This document shows positions 8,052 through 15,025 of a stretch of DNA of 29,568 bases, piece by piece. Location of the stretch: assembly GCA_022701925.1 (NCBI GenBank), contig JAKONM010000104.1, forward strand, positions 1 through 29,568, given 5' to 3'. The stretch comes from Microbacteriaceae bacterium. GTDB taxonomy: Bacteria > Actinomycetota > Actinomycetes > Actinomycetales > Microbacteriaceae. Position 1 is the stretch's first letter. Every line of letters begins with the position of its first letter. The position numbers and the translations under genes are program-made. The notes under the pieces are model-generated. The model saw only the letters and a list, made by a program, of their open reading frames with translations. It made no database searches and had not been told where the DNA came from.

Positions 8052-8684
8052 ATGACCACCGCCGCACCCGCCCGCACGAGGACCCCGCGGAGCCTGCGCT
8101 GGAGGGTCGTCGACATCGTCGTCGCCTCCGTGCTGGCCGTCGCCTGCTCCTTCGTCTTCATCGCCTGGAACGTCGGCTACCAGGGGCCCAGCGCCCTGCT
8201 GACACCGCTGCTGCCCGGCGTGCAGGGCCTGGCGAACGGACTGTGGTTCCTGGCCGGCCCGCTGGTCGCGCTGGTCGTGCGCAAGCCCGGTGCCGCGCTG
8301 TACGGCGAGCTGCTGGCCGCGATCGTCTCCGCGCTCGTCGGCAACCAGTGGGGGGCGACCGTGATCGTCTCCGGCATCGTGCAGGGGCTCGGCGCCGAGC
8401 TGGTCTTCGCCCTCTTCGCCTACCGGGTCTGGACCTGGTGGTCGGCGCTGCTGGCCGGGGCGCTCGCCGGCGTCGGGGCGTCCGTCTACGACCTGGGCCT
8501 GGTGCCCGGGCTCGCCGGCTACTACGCGGGGTCCGGCACGCAGTTCGGCGCGGTCTACCTGGTCTCGCAGGCCGTCAGCGGCGCCGTGCTGGCCGGCCTC
8601 GCGGCCTGGGTCGTCGTCCGGGCCCTGGCCGCCACGGGCGTGCTCGCCCGCTTCCCCGCGGGCCGGGCGCGGCGGGCCGGGTGA
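8052..8684 (+). CDS. ykoE: ECF transporter substrate-binding membrane subunit, YkoE family (HMP/thiamine)
   Basis: The 210-residue integral membrane protein has five or six hydrophobic helices and the YkoE pattern: an N-terminal basic segment, D-I-V-V-A-S-V-L-A-V-A, W-N-V-G-Y, a G-L-W-F-L-A-G-P segment near 59-66, and G-N-Q-W-G-A-T near 97-103. YkoE is the S component that binds the thiamine precursor hydroxymethylpyrimidine or thiamine and docks on the YkoC/YkoD energising module. A TPP riboswitch directly upstream supports this substrate. The ATG at 8052 has GAGAGG 7 bases upstream. Its TGA stop overlaps the ykoD GTG by 4 bases. Confidence 0.93.
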   Translation: MTTAAPARTRTPRSLRWRVVDIVVASVLAVACSFVFIAWNVGYQGPSALLTPLLPGVQGLANGLWFLAGPLVALVVRKPGAALYGELLAAIVSALVGNQWGATVIVSGIVQGLGAELVFALFAYRVWTWWSALLAGALAGVGASVYDLGLVPGLAGYYAGSGTQFGAVYLVSQAVSGAVLAGLAAWVVVRALAATGVLARFPAGRARRAG

Positions 8685-10102
8685 CCCCGGCCGCCCTCGT
8701 CGCCGAGGGCTGGGGCTGGCGGCACGCCGGCCGCGCCGGCTGGGCGGTGCGCGGCCTCGACCTGCGCATCGAGCCGGGGGAGCGGGTGCTGCTGCTCGGC
8801 GCCTCCGGTGCCGGCAAGTCGACCCTGCTGCGCGCGCTCGCGGGCGTGCTCGGCGACGACGAGGGCGACCAGGAGGGCCGGCTGTCGATCGACGGCGGCG
8901 ACCCCCGGCGCGCCCGCGGGCGGGCCGGGCTGGTGCTGCAGGCGCCGGACGCCAACACGGTGCTGGAGCGGGTGGGCGACGACGTCGCCTTCGGCTGCGA
9001 GAACCTGGCCGTGCCGGCGGAGCGGATCGCGGGCCGCGTGGCGGCGGCCCTGCACGCGGTGGGCCTGACGGTGCCGCTCGACCGGTCCACCTCCGCCCTG
9101 TCCGGCGGCCAGCAGCAGCGGCTCGCGATCGCCGGGGTGCTGGCCATGGAGCCCGGGGCGGTGCTGCTGGACGAGCCGACGGCGAACCTCGATCCGGGCG
9201 GCGTCGTGGAGGTGCGGGACGCGGTGCTGGCGGCGACCGCCGGTGCGACGCTCGTGGTCGTCGAGCACCGCGTCGCGGTGTGGCAGCACCACGTCGACCG
9301 GGTCGTCGTGCTGCAGCCGGGCGGGGGCGTGCTGGCCGACGGGTCGCCGGAGCGCGTGCTCGGCGCCCTCGGCGCCTCCCTCGGGGCCGCGGGCGTCTGG
9401 GTGCCGGGGCCGCCGCCGCGACCGCCTCGGCCCGCCGCGGTCGAGGGGGCCCTGCTGCTGGAGGCGGTGGACCTGGCGGCGGGACGGGGCGGCTCCGCGG
9501 TGGGCGGCGCCGTCGACCTGCGGCTGTGCGCGGGCGGCGCGCTGGCGGTGCTGGGCCCGAACGGCGCCGGCAAGTCGACCCTCGCGCTCACCCTGGCGGG
9601 GCTGCTGCCGCCCGTCGCCGGCGACGTCGTGGCGGCACCGGCCCTCGCGCGCGGCCTCAAGGCGTCCCCGGTGCGCTGGCGGTCGCGGGACCTGCTTTCC
9701 CGCATCGGCTGCGTCTTCCAGCAGCCCGAGCACCAGTTCCTGGCCCCGACGGTGCGGCAGGAGCTGGCGGTCGGCCCTCGTGCGACGAGGGCGCCCGACG
9801 TCGACGAGGCGGTGGACGCGATGCTCGACCGGCTGCGCCTCGCCGCCCTCGCCGACGCGAACCCCTTCACCCTCTCCGGCGGCGAGCAGCGCCGGCTGTC
9901 GGTCGCGACGGCGCTGGCGACGGCGCCCCAGGTGCTCGTGGTGGACGAGCCGACCTTCGGCCAGGACGCGATCACCTGGGGCGCGCTGGTCGACCTGTTC
10001 CGGGGCCTGCTCGACGCGGGGACGGCGGTCGCGGCCGTCACGCACGACGAGGACTTCGCCGCCGCGCTCGGCGCCGAGCGGCTCGTGCTGGCCGCCGCGT
10101 GA
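8681..10102 (+). CDS. ykoD: ECF transporter ATP-binding protein with two ATPase domains, YkoD family
   Basis: The 473-residue cytoplasmic protein fuses two ABC ATPase domains. Domain 1 has Walker A G-A-S-G-A-G-K-S-T at 40-48, signature L-S-G-G-Q at 140-144 and Walker B V-L-L-D-E-P at 161-166. Domain 2 has Walker A G-P-N-G-A-G-K-S-T at 292-300, L-S-G-G-E at 398-402 and L-V-V-D-E-P at 419-424. It powers uptake through YkoE and YkoC. The GTG at 8681 is chosen because it overlaps the ykoE stop (GTGA) and the first domain begins directly after it; the open frame upstream is antisense or out-of-frame to ykoE. The stop overlaps the ykoC start in the same manner. Confidence 0.94.
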   Translation: MTPAALVAEGWGWRHAGRAGWAVRGLDLRIEPGERVLLLGASGAGKSTLLRALAGVLGDDEGDQEGRLSIDGGDPRRARGRAGLVLQAPDANTVLERVGDDVAFGCENLAVPAERIAGRVAAALHAVGLTVPLDRSTSALSGGQQQRLAIAGVLAMEPGAVLLDEPTANLDPGGVVEVRDAVLAATAGATLVVVEHRVAVWQHHVDRVVVLQPGGGVLADGSPERVLGALGASLGAAGVWVPGPPPRPPRPAAVEGALLLEAVDLAAGRGGSAVGGAVDLRLCAGGALAVLGPNGAGKSTLALTLAGLLPPVAGDVVAAPALARGLKASPVRWRSRDLLSRIGCVFQQPEHQFLAPTVRQELAVGPRATRAPDVDEAVDAMLDRLRLAALADANPFTLSGGEQRRLSVATALATAPQVLVVDEPTFGQDAITWGALVDLFRGLLDAGTAVAAVTHDEDFAAALGAERLVLAAA

Positions 10103-10866
10103 CGGGGCTGCTCGCCCGCGCCGAGCCGGTCGCGCGGCTGCTCGTCGCCCTGGGGTTCGCGGCCGTGCTCGTGATCAGCGTGGACCCTGTCTCCGCCGGC
10201 ACCGCGCTGGTGCTCGGGGCGCTGCTGCTGCCGCTGGCCGGTGCCCGGGTGCGGCGCGTCCTGGTGCAGGCGGTGCCGGTGCTGGTCGCCGCTCCGCTGG
10301 CGGCGGTGACGATCGCGCTCTACGGAGCGCCTTCCGGGCGGACCCTGCTCGCCGCCGGCCTCGTGCACGTGACGGAGGGCTCGCTGGTGCTGGCGCTGGC
10401 CACGCTGCTGCGCGTGCTGGCGATCGGGCTGTGCGGCATCGGCCTGCTGGGCGGGGTCGACGCGACCCGGCTGGCGGACGGCATGGCCCAGCTGCTGCAC
10501 CTGCCCGTGCGCTTCGTGCTGGGCGCCCTGGCCGCCTTCCGCCTGTTCGGGCTGCTGGGCGACGACTGGCGCGCCCTCGCGCTGGCCCGCCGCGCGCGCG
10601 GCGTGGCCGACCGCGGCCGGGTGCAGCGCTTCGCCGGCCAGGCCTTCGGCCTGCTGGTGCTCTCGGTGCGGCGCGCGACCGTGCTGGCCACCGCCATGGA
10701 GGCGCGGGGCTTCGGCGGCCCGGGTCCGCGCACGTGGGCCAGGCGGGCGCGCTTCGGCCGTCCCGACCTGGTCCTGGCGCTCGGCGCGGCGGCCGTCCTC
10801 GCCGTCGCCGTGGCCGCGGCCGTGCTCGCCGGCACGTGGAACCCCGTCGCGGGACTCCGTGGCTGA
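10099..10866 (+). CDS. ykoC: ECF transporter transmembrane coupling subunit, YkoC family
   Basis: The 255-residue membrane protein is the T component that couples ATP hydrolysis to movement of YkoE. It has N-terminal helices (about 11-50 and 57-75), a central helical region (about 95-155), and two Ala-Arg-Gly coupling motifs, A-R-R-A-R-G at 163-168 and A-M-E-A-R-G-F-G at 199-206, which fit the grooves of the ATPases. A last helix lies at about 225-248. The GTG start overlaps the ykoD stop by 4 bases and its own stop overlaps the next gene by 8 bases, so all four genes should be cotranslated. Confidence 0.93.
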   Translation: MTGLLARAEPVARLLVALGFAAVLVISVDPVSAGTALVLGALLLPLAGARVRRVLVQAVPVLVAAPLAAVTIALYGAPSGRTLLAAGLVHVTEGSLVLALATLLRVLAIGLCGIGLLGGVDATRLADGMAQLLHLPVRFVLGALAAFRLFGLLGDDWRALALARRARGVADRGRVQRFAGQAFGLLVLSVRRATVLATAMEARGFGGPGPRTWARRARFGRPDLVLALGAAAVLAVAVAAAVLAGTWNPVAGLRG

Positions 10867-11452
10867 CCCGCTGCAGGCGCTCGCCGCGGTGCGCGCCCTC
10901 GCCACCGCCCGCCGCGACTGGACCGTGCTGATCGACGGACGCTCCGGGGCCGGCAAGACGACGCTGGCCGGTGCGCTCGCCGCGGCGACCGGGGCCGGGC
11001 TGCTGCACCTGGACGACCTCTATCCGGGCTGGGACGGTCTGGCCGCCGCCGCGGATTCGGTGCGGCGGCAGGTCCTGGTGCCGCGGCGCACCGGTCGGCG
11101 GGGCGCGTGGCGGCGCTGGGACTGGCGCGCCGGCGCGCCGGCGGAGCGCCACCGCGTGCCGGCCGGCGGCGGCCTGGTGTGCGAGGGCAGCGGCCTGCTG
11201 ACGCGGCGGAGCGCCCCGCTGGGCGACCTGACGCTCTGGGTCGAGCTCGAGGACGACGAGCGGCGCCGGCGGGCGCTCGCCCGGGACGGCGCGGCCTACG
11301 AGCCCCACTGGGAGCGCTGGGCGGCGCAGGAGCGGGAGGCCGTCGCGCGCGAGCGCCCGCAGCGTCTGGCCGACCTCGTCGTCGACGGCGGCCGGGTTCA
11401 GGCGCTGCTCAGGGGACGCACGGCGCGCACTGCATATCGTCGCTCCCCATGA
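10859..11452 (+). CDS. P-loop ATP-binding protein, uridine-kinase-like, unknown substrate
   Basis: The 197-residue protein has a clean P-loop, G-R-S-G-A-G-K-T-T at 27-35, preceded by a hydrophobic strand (W-T-V-L-I-D). A second strand L-L-H-L-D-D-L-Y-P-G-W at about 48-58 resembles the acceptor-side acidic motif of uridine/pantothenate kinase-like proteins. An arginine-rich lid-like segment follows (about 140-175). I recognise the nucleoside-kinase superfamily but not the substrate. The GTG start lies inside the end of ykoC (8-base overlap), so it is translated with the TPP-regulated transporter; a role in phosphorylating an imported thiamine precursor is possible, but this is inference only. 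Related small kinases elsewhere are unlinked to thiamine, so the pairing may be local. Confidence 0.72.
   Translation: MADPLQALAAVRALATARRDWTVLIDGRSGAGKTTLAGALAAATGAGLLHLDDLYPGWDGLAAAADSVRRQVLVPRRTGRRGAWRRWDWRAGAPAERHRVPAGGGLVCEGSGLLTRRSAPLGDLTLWVELEDDERRRRALARDGAAYEPHWERWAAQEREAVARERPQRLADLVVDGGRVQALLRGRTARTAYRRSP
11435..11440 (+). promoter_or_regulatory. -10 box TATCGT inside the kinase gene, possible leaderless start
   Basis: TATCGT lies 8 bases before the ATG at 11449 with no ribosome site in between. It could let the small acidic protein be made independently of the riboswitch. Confidence 0.45.
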
Positions 11453-11730
11453 GCGACACGACCTCCACCGAGCCCGACCGCTACGTCGCGGAGTACCTGG
11501 ACGGACCGCTCGAGGGCACGACCGAGCACCGCTTCCTGGAGGACGGGAAGCCGGAGCAGCGCGTCACGCAGTACGCGCTGGTCGACGGCACCGACGCGAT
11601 GTTCGAGTACGAGGCCGGCGAGACCCGCACGATCAACGACGAGCTGTTCGTGCAGTACTCCTACGACGCGGGCGACAGCGACCCGCTGCAGGGCCAGGCC
11701 GACCCGAACGAGCGCTCCAAGCAGCTCTGA
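11449..11730 (+). CDS. Small acidic protein of unknown function
   Basis: The 93-residue protein is strongly acidic, without a signal peptide or membrane segment. It contains Y-L-D-G-P-L-E-G-T-T-E-H-R-F near residues 17-30 and tyrosine-bearing acidic segments (Q-Y-A-L-V-D-G-T-D near 41-49, V-Q-Y-S-Y-D-A-G-D near 67-75). I do not recognise a family. Its ATG overlaps the kinase stop in an ATGA junction, the usual sign of coupling, while a TATCGT box 8 bases upstream offers a separate leaderless start. It converges on the metallopeptidase gene with 19 bases between the stops. Codon use is like that of its neighbours, so it is very likely a real gene. Confidence 0.7.
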   Translation: MSDTTSTEPDRYVAEYLDGPLEGTTEHRFLEDGKPEQRVTQYALVDGTDAMFEYEAGETRTINDELFVQYSYDAGDSDPLQGQADPNERSKQL

Positions 11731-11749
11731 TCCATCGGCCGGCGGGGCG

Positions 11750-12100
11750 TCAACCCCAGCCGAGCTCGTGCAGGCGGGCGTCGTCGATGCCGTAGAAGTG
11801 CGCGATCTCGTGCACGAGCGTGGTGCGCACCTCGTCGCGCAGCGCCGGCACCGACTCCGCCGACTCGAGGTGCGGCAGGCGGAACACGACGATCCGGTCG
11901 GGCAGCTCGCCGAAGCCGTACTGGTCGCGGTGCGTCAGATCGACGCCTTCGTACCGGCCGAGGAGGTCCTCCCCGTCCTCCGCCCGGTCCTGGATGACGA
12001 ATGCCACGTTCTGCAGGCCGTCCGTCATGTCGGCGGGCAGCGCGTCCAGCTCGGCGGACACCAGGTCCTCGAAGGCCTCCGCCGTCAGCTCGATGCTCAC
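11750..12100 (-). CDS. Minimal zinc metallopeptidase (DUF1025/PF06262 type)
   Basis: The 116-residue protein carries a metzincin-like zinc motif near its C-terminus, H-E-I-A-H-F-Y-G-I-D followed by L-H-E-L-G-W, with two histidines and the catalytic glutamate in HExxH. An upstream D-R-I-V-V-F-R strand fits the small actinobacterial metallopeptidase family. It has no signal peptide, so it is probably cytoplasmic. The substrate is unknown. The GTG start at 12100 has no ribosome site, but TACGCT lies 7 bases upstream on the minus strand, suggesting a leaderless message. The AraC gene ends 31 bases upstream, in the same direction. Confidence 0.85.
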   Translation of the reverse strand: MSIELTAEAFEDLVSAELDALPADMTDGLQNVAFVIQDRAEDGEDLLGRYEGVDLTHRDQYGFGELPDRIVVFRLPHLESAESVPALRDEVRTTLVHEIAHFYGIDDARLHELGWG

Positions 12101-12107
12101 CCGGCCG

Positions 12108-12113
12108 AGCGTA
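12108..12113 (-). promoter_or_regulatory. -10 box TACGCT of the metallopeptidase gene, probably leaderless
   Basis: On the minus strand TACGCT is 7 bases before the GTG start at 12100 and no ribosome site intervenes. Confidence 0.45.
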
Positions 12114-12131
12114 GGCGGCCGTCCCGGGCGC

Positions 12132-13043
12132 TCAGCCCCGGTTCGCGGCGTACCAGTCCCGGACCGGCATGCCCGTCAGCTCGCGGAAGGTCCGCGACAG
12201 CTGCGACGCGTCCCGGAAGCCGTGCTGCACGGCCAGCTCCGCCATCCGCGGCAGGGCCGCGCGGTCGCGGATCGTCCGCTGCACCCCGCAGACCCGCAGG
12301 CGCCGGATCACCGCCGCGGCGGTGCTCCCCGATCCCGCGAAGGCGGCGTGCACGCTGCGCACGCTGATGCCGAAGTCGCGGGCGAGCGAGACGGGGCCGA
12401 GGCCCGGGTCCGCCAGGTGCGCGGCGATGTGCGCCTCCAGCGCGCCCCGGCGGTCGTGCACCCCGCCGACCTCCACCGGACCGCGCTGGTGGTCCAGCTC
12501 CGCCACGAGACCGGTCATCAGTGCGACCAGGGCGTGCGCGGCGATCGCGTCGTCGGCCGCCGGCGGGGTGCGGCGCGACGTCTGCAGCAGCGTGGCCGCG
12601 AAGGCGAACGTGCTCTGCACGACGGGGCTGTTGCGCAGGACCCCCGCGGGGCGCGGCACCGCCGGCACCAGGTGGTCGGGCAGGTCGTCCAGGTCCACCA
12701 CGATGCGCAGCAGCCGCAGGTCCTGCACGACCGAGGACTCGATGCTCAGACGGGTGTCCCACAGCACGGCCTGGCCGGGCAGCACCTCGAAGCGCGCGCC
12801 GCCGCTCTCGCCCCGGATGCAGCCCTCCCGCACCCACGCGGCGGCCAGGCAGGGCCGGAACCCGATGCTGCCGGGACCCGCGCGGAAGGTGTGCGGCGCC
12901 AGCGACATCGCGTCGACGCGGATGCCGTCGGTCTGCAGCAGGCTGACCCGCCCGGTCCACTCCTCGGTGCCGGCGGGCCGCAGCACACCGGGCTCGAGCG
13001 TCACCGGGCCCGCCCCGGAGTGCCGCTGATCGACCACCCTCAT
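12132..13043 (-). CDS. AraC-family transcriptional regulator
   Basis: The 303-residue protein has an N-terminal ligand-sensing or dimerisation domain of AraC-like type (about 20-190, with G-Q-A-V-L-W-D near 107-113) and a C-terminal double helix-turn-helix (about 205-303). The first helix pair covers L-A-R-D-F-G-I-S-V-R-S-V-H and the second A-V-Q-H-G-F-R-D-A-S-Q-L-S-R-T-F, the classic AraC recognition segment, ending W-Y-A-A-N. The effector is unknown. ATG at 13043 is chosen because the protein then starts with the sensing domain; an in-frame extension upstream would be low-complexity and runs into tRNA-His. It lacks the DJ-1-like domain of AdpA, which sits beside ornA in Streptomyces. Confidence 0.85.
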   Translation of the reverse strand: MRVVDQRHSGAGPVTLEPGVLRPAGTEEWTGRVSLLQTDGIRVDAMSLAPHTFRAGPGSIGFRPCLAAAWVREGCIRGESGGARFEVLPGQAVLWDTRLSIESSVVQDLRLLRIVVDLDDLPDHLVPAVPRPAGVLRNSPVVQSTFAFAATLLQTSRRTPPAADDAIAAHALVALMTGLVAELDHQRGPVEVGGVHDRRGALEAHIAAHLADPGLGPVSLARDFGISVRSVHAAFAGSGSTAAAVIRRLRVCGVQRTIRDRAALPRMAELAVQHGFRDASQLSRTFRELTGMPVRDWYAANRG

Positions 13044-13167
13044 GCCGCAGCCCCCGTTCGCCGAGCACGCAGTCTGGCCCACGCGCCTCCGGCCCCGCAC
13101 AGGGCCCGGGCGGCGGCCGTCGTCACGGGTGCCGGACGGGACGTCGGTCGGCCGTGATGGCCGGGTG

Positions 13168-13189
13168 CGACGGGCGCTGCCCGGCGTCG
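13168..13189 (-). terminator. Possible terminator after tRNA-His
   Basis: A GC-rich imperfect hairpin (CGGGC, loop GCT, GCCCG, extended by further pairs after one mismatch) lies downstream of tRNA-His on the minus strand and upstream of the AraC gene. It has no T-run, so the call is weak. Confidence 0.3.
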
Positions 13190-13205
13190 ACGTCCTGACG
13201 GAGGA

Positions 13206-13282
13206 TGGGGTGGACGACGGGACTTGAACCCGCGACTTCCGGCACCACAAGCCAGCGCTCTACCAACTGAGCTACGCCCACC
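13206..13282 (-). tRNA. tRNA-His(GTG)
   Basis: On the minus strand the acceptor GTGGGCG pairs with CGTCCAC, with one G-T wobble. The D-arm GCTC...GAGC, an anticodon stem CTGGC/GCCGG and a T-arm GCGGG TTCAAGT CCCGT complete the cloverleaf. The anticodon loop reads TTGTGGT, anticodon GTG. An extra G at position -1 (13282) faces discriminator C73 (13209), the identity pair specific to tRNA-His, and CCA is encoded (13206-13208). It lies between orn and the AraC gene on the same strand. Confidence 0.97.
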
Positions 13283-13323
13283 ACGGCCCGACCCTGCGGC
13301 CGAGCGTCGAGAAGCCTAGCCGA

Positions 13324-13932
13324 TCAGAGCGCGTACGCCTCCGTGGTGCGCGCCGCGGCGGCCTGCGCCTCCTCGGAGGTCGGGCCGGGCAGCGCCGTGA
13401 ACAGGGTGCGGCGGTAGTAGTCCAGCTCGCGCACCGACTCCAGGATGTCCGCCAGCGCGCGGTGGCCGCCGTGCTTCTGCGGGGCGCTGTAGTACACGCG
13501 GGGGTACCAGCGGCGGGCCAGCTCCTTGATCGACGACACGTCGATGCTGCGGTAGTGCAGGTGGCCGTCGACCTGGGGCATGTACTTCGCCAGGAAGCCG
13601 CGGTCGGTGCCGATCGTGTTGCCCGCGAGGGGGGCCTGTCCGGCGGGCGCGAAGCCGGCTATGTACTCCAGCACCTGCCGCTGCGCGTCCTCCAGGGTCG
13701 TGCCGCCCTCCATCGCCTCGAGCAGGCCGGACGACGTGTGCATCTTCACGACGACCTCGTTCATCTGGTCGCGGGCCGCATCGGACGGCTTGATGATCAC
13801 GTCGAACCCGGGGTCGAGCACCCGCAGCTCGAAGTCGGTGACGACGACGGCGACCTCGACCAGCTCGTCGACCGTCAGGTCGAGGCCCGTCATCTCGCAG
13901 TCGATCCAGACGAGACGGTCGACCGAAGGCAT
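13324..13932 (-). CDS. orn: Oligoribonuclease (DEDDh 3'-5' exoribonuclease)
   Basis: Orn degrades 2-5 nucleotide RNAs and linear dinucleotides such as pGpG to mononucleotides. The 202-residue protein has normal length. Exonuclease motifs: I-D-C-E-M-T-G at 9-15 (Exo I, D and E), G-T-D-R-G-F near 108-113 (Exo II), and G-G-H-R-A-L-A-D near 155-162 (Exo III, H and D). The ATG at 13932 is preferred over an in-frame one further upstream because the family starts directly with the strand leading into D-C-E-M-T-G. TACAGT lies 6 bases upstream of it, with no ribosome site, suggesting a leaderless message. tRNA-His follows on the same strand. Confidence 0.97.
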   Translation of the reverse strand: MPSVDRLVWIDCEMTGLDLTVDELVEVAVVVTDFELRVLDPGFDVIIKPSDAARDQMNEVVVKMHTSSGLLEAMEGGTTLEDAQRQVLEYIAGFAPAGQAPLAGNTIGTDRGFLAKYMPQVDGHLHYRSIDVSSIKELARRWYPRVYYSAPQKHGGHRALADILESVRELDYYRRTLFTALPGPTSEEAQAAAARTTEAYAL

Positions 13933-13938
13933 GGTCCG

Positions 13939-13944
13939 ACTGTA
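13939..13944 (-). promoter_or_regulatory. -10 box TACAGT of orn, probably leaderless
   Basis: On the minus strand TACAGT is 6 bases before the orn ATG at 13932. The short spacing places the transcription start at or beside the start codon. Confidence 0.5.
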
Positions 13945-13991
13945 CCGAGCGCCTCCGACAGGTCCGCCGACCGGCGCGGGGGAGGCCACCG

Positions 13992-14031
13992 CGCACCCCT
14001 GCGCCGCGGTCGAGCGCGGTGCAGGGGTGCG
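13992..14031 (-). terminator. Strong hairpin terminator after the aldo/keto reductase gene
   Basis: CGCACCCCTGC at 13992-14002 and GCAGGGGTGCG at 14021-14031 are perfect inverted repeats of 11 bases, with a further CCGC/GCGG inside the loop. It begins 3 bases after the minus-strand gene's stop and has no T-run, as is common in actinobacteria. Confidence 0.7.
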
Positions 14032-14034
14032 GGG

Positions 14035-14961
14035 TCAGGGCACCAGGTGACCGGCCGCGGTGAACAGGCGGTACCACTCCTGCCGGGTCAGCGGCAGGTC
14101 GGACCCCGCCGCCGCCTCGCGCACGCGCTCCGGCTTCGTCGTGCCCAGCACCACCTGCATGTGCGCGGGGTGGCGGGTGATCCAGGCCGTCGCGATGCCG
14201 GTCGGCGTCACGCCGTACTTCGCCGCCAGCTCGTCCAGCACGTCGTTCAGATCGGCGTACCGCTCGCGGTCGCCGATGAACACGCCGGTGAAGAACCCGC
14301 CCTGGAACGGCGACCAGGCCTGGATCGTGATGCCCTCCAGGCGCGCGAAGTCCAGCAGCCCCAGGTTGCGGTCGATCGACTGGTCCTCGGCGCCCATGTT
14401 CATGGAGACGCCCTGCGCGACCAGATCGGCGTGGGTGATGCTCAGCTGCATCTGGTCGAACGCCAGCGGCTGCGAGACGGCGCTGCGCAGCAGGCGGATC
14501 TGGCCGGGCGTGTGGTTCGAGACGCCGAACGCGCGCACCTTGCCCGACTGCTCCAGCGCGTCGAAGGCCGCCGCGACCTCCTCGGGCTCCACCAGGGCGT
14601 CGGGGCGGTGCAGCAGCAGCACGTCCAGGTGGTCGGTGCGCAGCGCGGCCAGCGACTCGTCGACGGAGGCCAGGATGTGCTCGGTCGAGAAGTCGAAGTA
14701 GCCGTCGCGGATGCCCACCTTGGACTGCAGGACCACGCCCTCCCGCTCCTGCGGGGTGAAGCGCATCGCGTCGCCGAAGCGGCGCTCGCACAGGTGGTCC
14801 CCGCCGTACACGTCGGCGTGGTCGAACATCGTCACGCCGGCGTCCAGGGACGAGCGCACCAGCGTGCGGATCTCCTCGTCGCTCATCTCCGGGATGCGCA
14901 TCAGCCCCAGCACGATGTTCGAGACGGTCAGGTCGGTGTTCGGCAGCGTCGACGTCTTCAT
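14035..14961 (-). CDS. Aldo/keto reductase, YdhF-like
   Basis: The 308-residue NADPH-dependent oxidoreductase has the complete catalytic tetrad: D47 and Y52 in F-D-H-A-D-V-Y-G, K81 in L-Q-S-K-V-G and H118 in L-L-L-H-R-P-D. G-V-S-N-H-T-P near 155-161 and the cofactor-binding end (L-G-T-T-K-P-E-R-V-R near 274-283) follow in order. The opening of the TIM barrel and the F-Q-G-G-F-F segment resemble the YdhF/AKR11 branch. Physiological substrate unknown. ATG at 14961 is chosen because the protein then begins with the first barrel strand. It is divergent from the SPL-like gene with 64 bases between starts. Confidence 0.92.
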   Translation of the reverse strand: MKTSTLPNTDLTVSNIVLGLMRIPEMSDEEIRTLVRSSLDAGVTMFDHADVYGGDHLCERRFGDAMRFTPQEREGVVLQSKVGIRDGYFDFSTEHILASVDESLAALRTDHLDVLLLHRPDALVEPEEVAAAFDALEQSGKVRAFGVSNHTPGQIRLLRSAVSQPLAFDQMQLSITHADLVAQGVSMNMGAEDQSIDRNLGLLDFARLEGITIQAWSPFQGGFFTGVFIGDRERYADLNDVLDELAAKYGVTPTGIATAWITRHPAHMQVVLGTTKPERVREAAAGSDLPLTRQEWYRLFTAAGHLVP

Positions 14962-15025
14962 GCCCGGATCGTCGCAGGCGCTCCCTGGCAGCGGCGGTGT
15001 CGGTGCCCTCGGCGAGACTGCGCCG

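Noticed and set aside
8555..10956. Two long open frames on the minus strand across ykoD and ykoC
   Set aside because: Antisense to clear ATPase and T-component genes; composition is repetitive and lacks domains.
12132..13043. Calling the AraC-family gene adpA
   Set aside because: It lacks the N-terminal DJ-1/glutamine amidotransferase-like domain and is about 100 residues shorter; only the neighbourhood is reminiscent.
13042..13227. A 61-codon open frame upstream of the AraC gene
   Set aside because: It runs into tRNA-His, has no promoter or ribosome site and is arginine/proline-rich noise.
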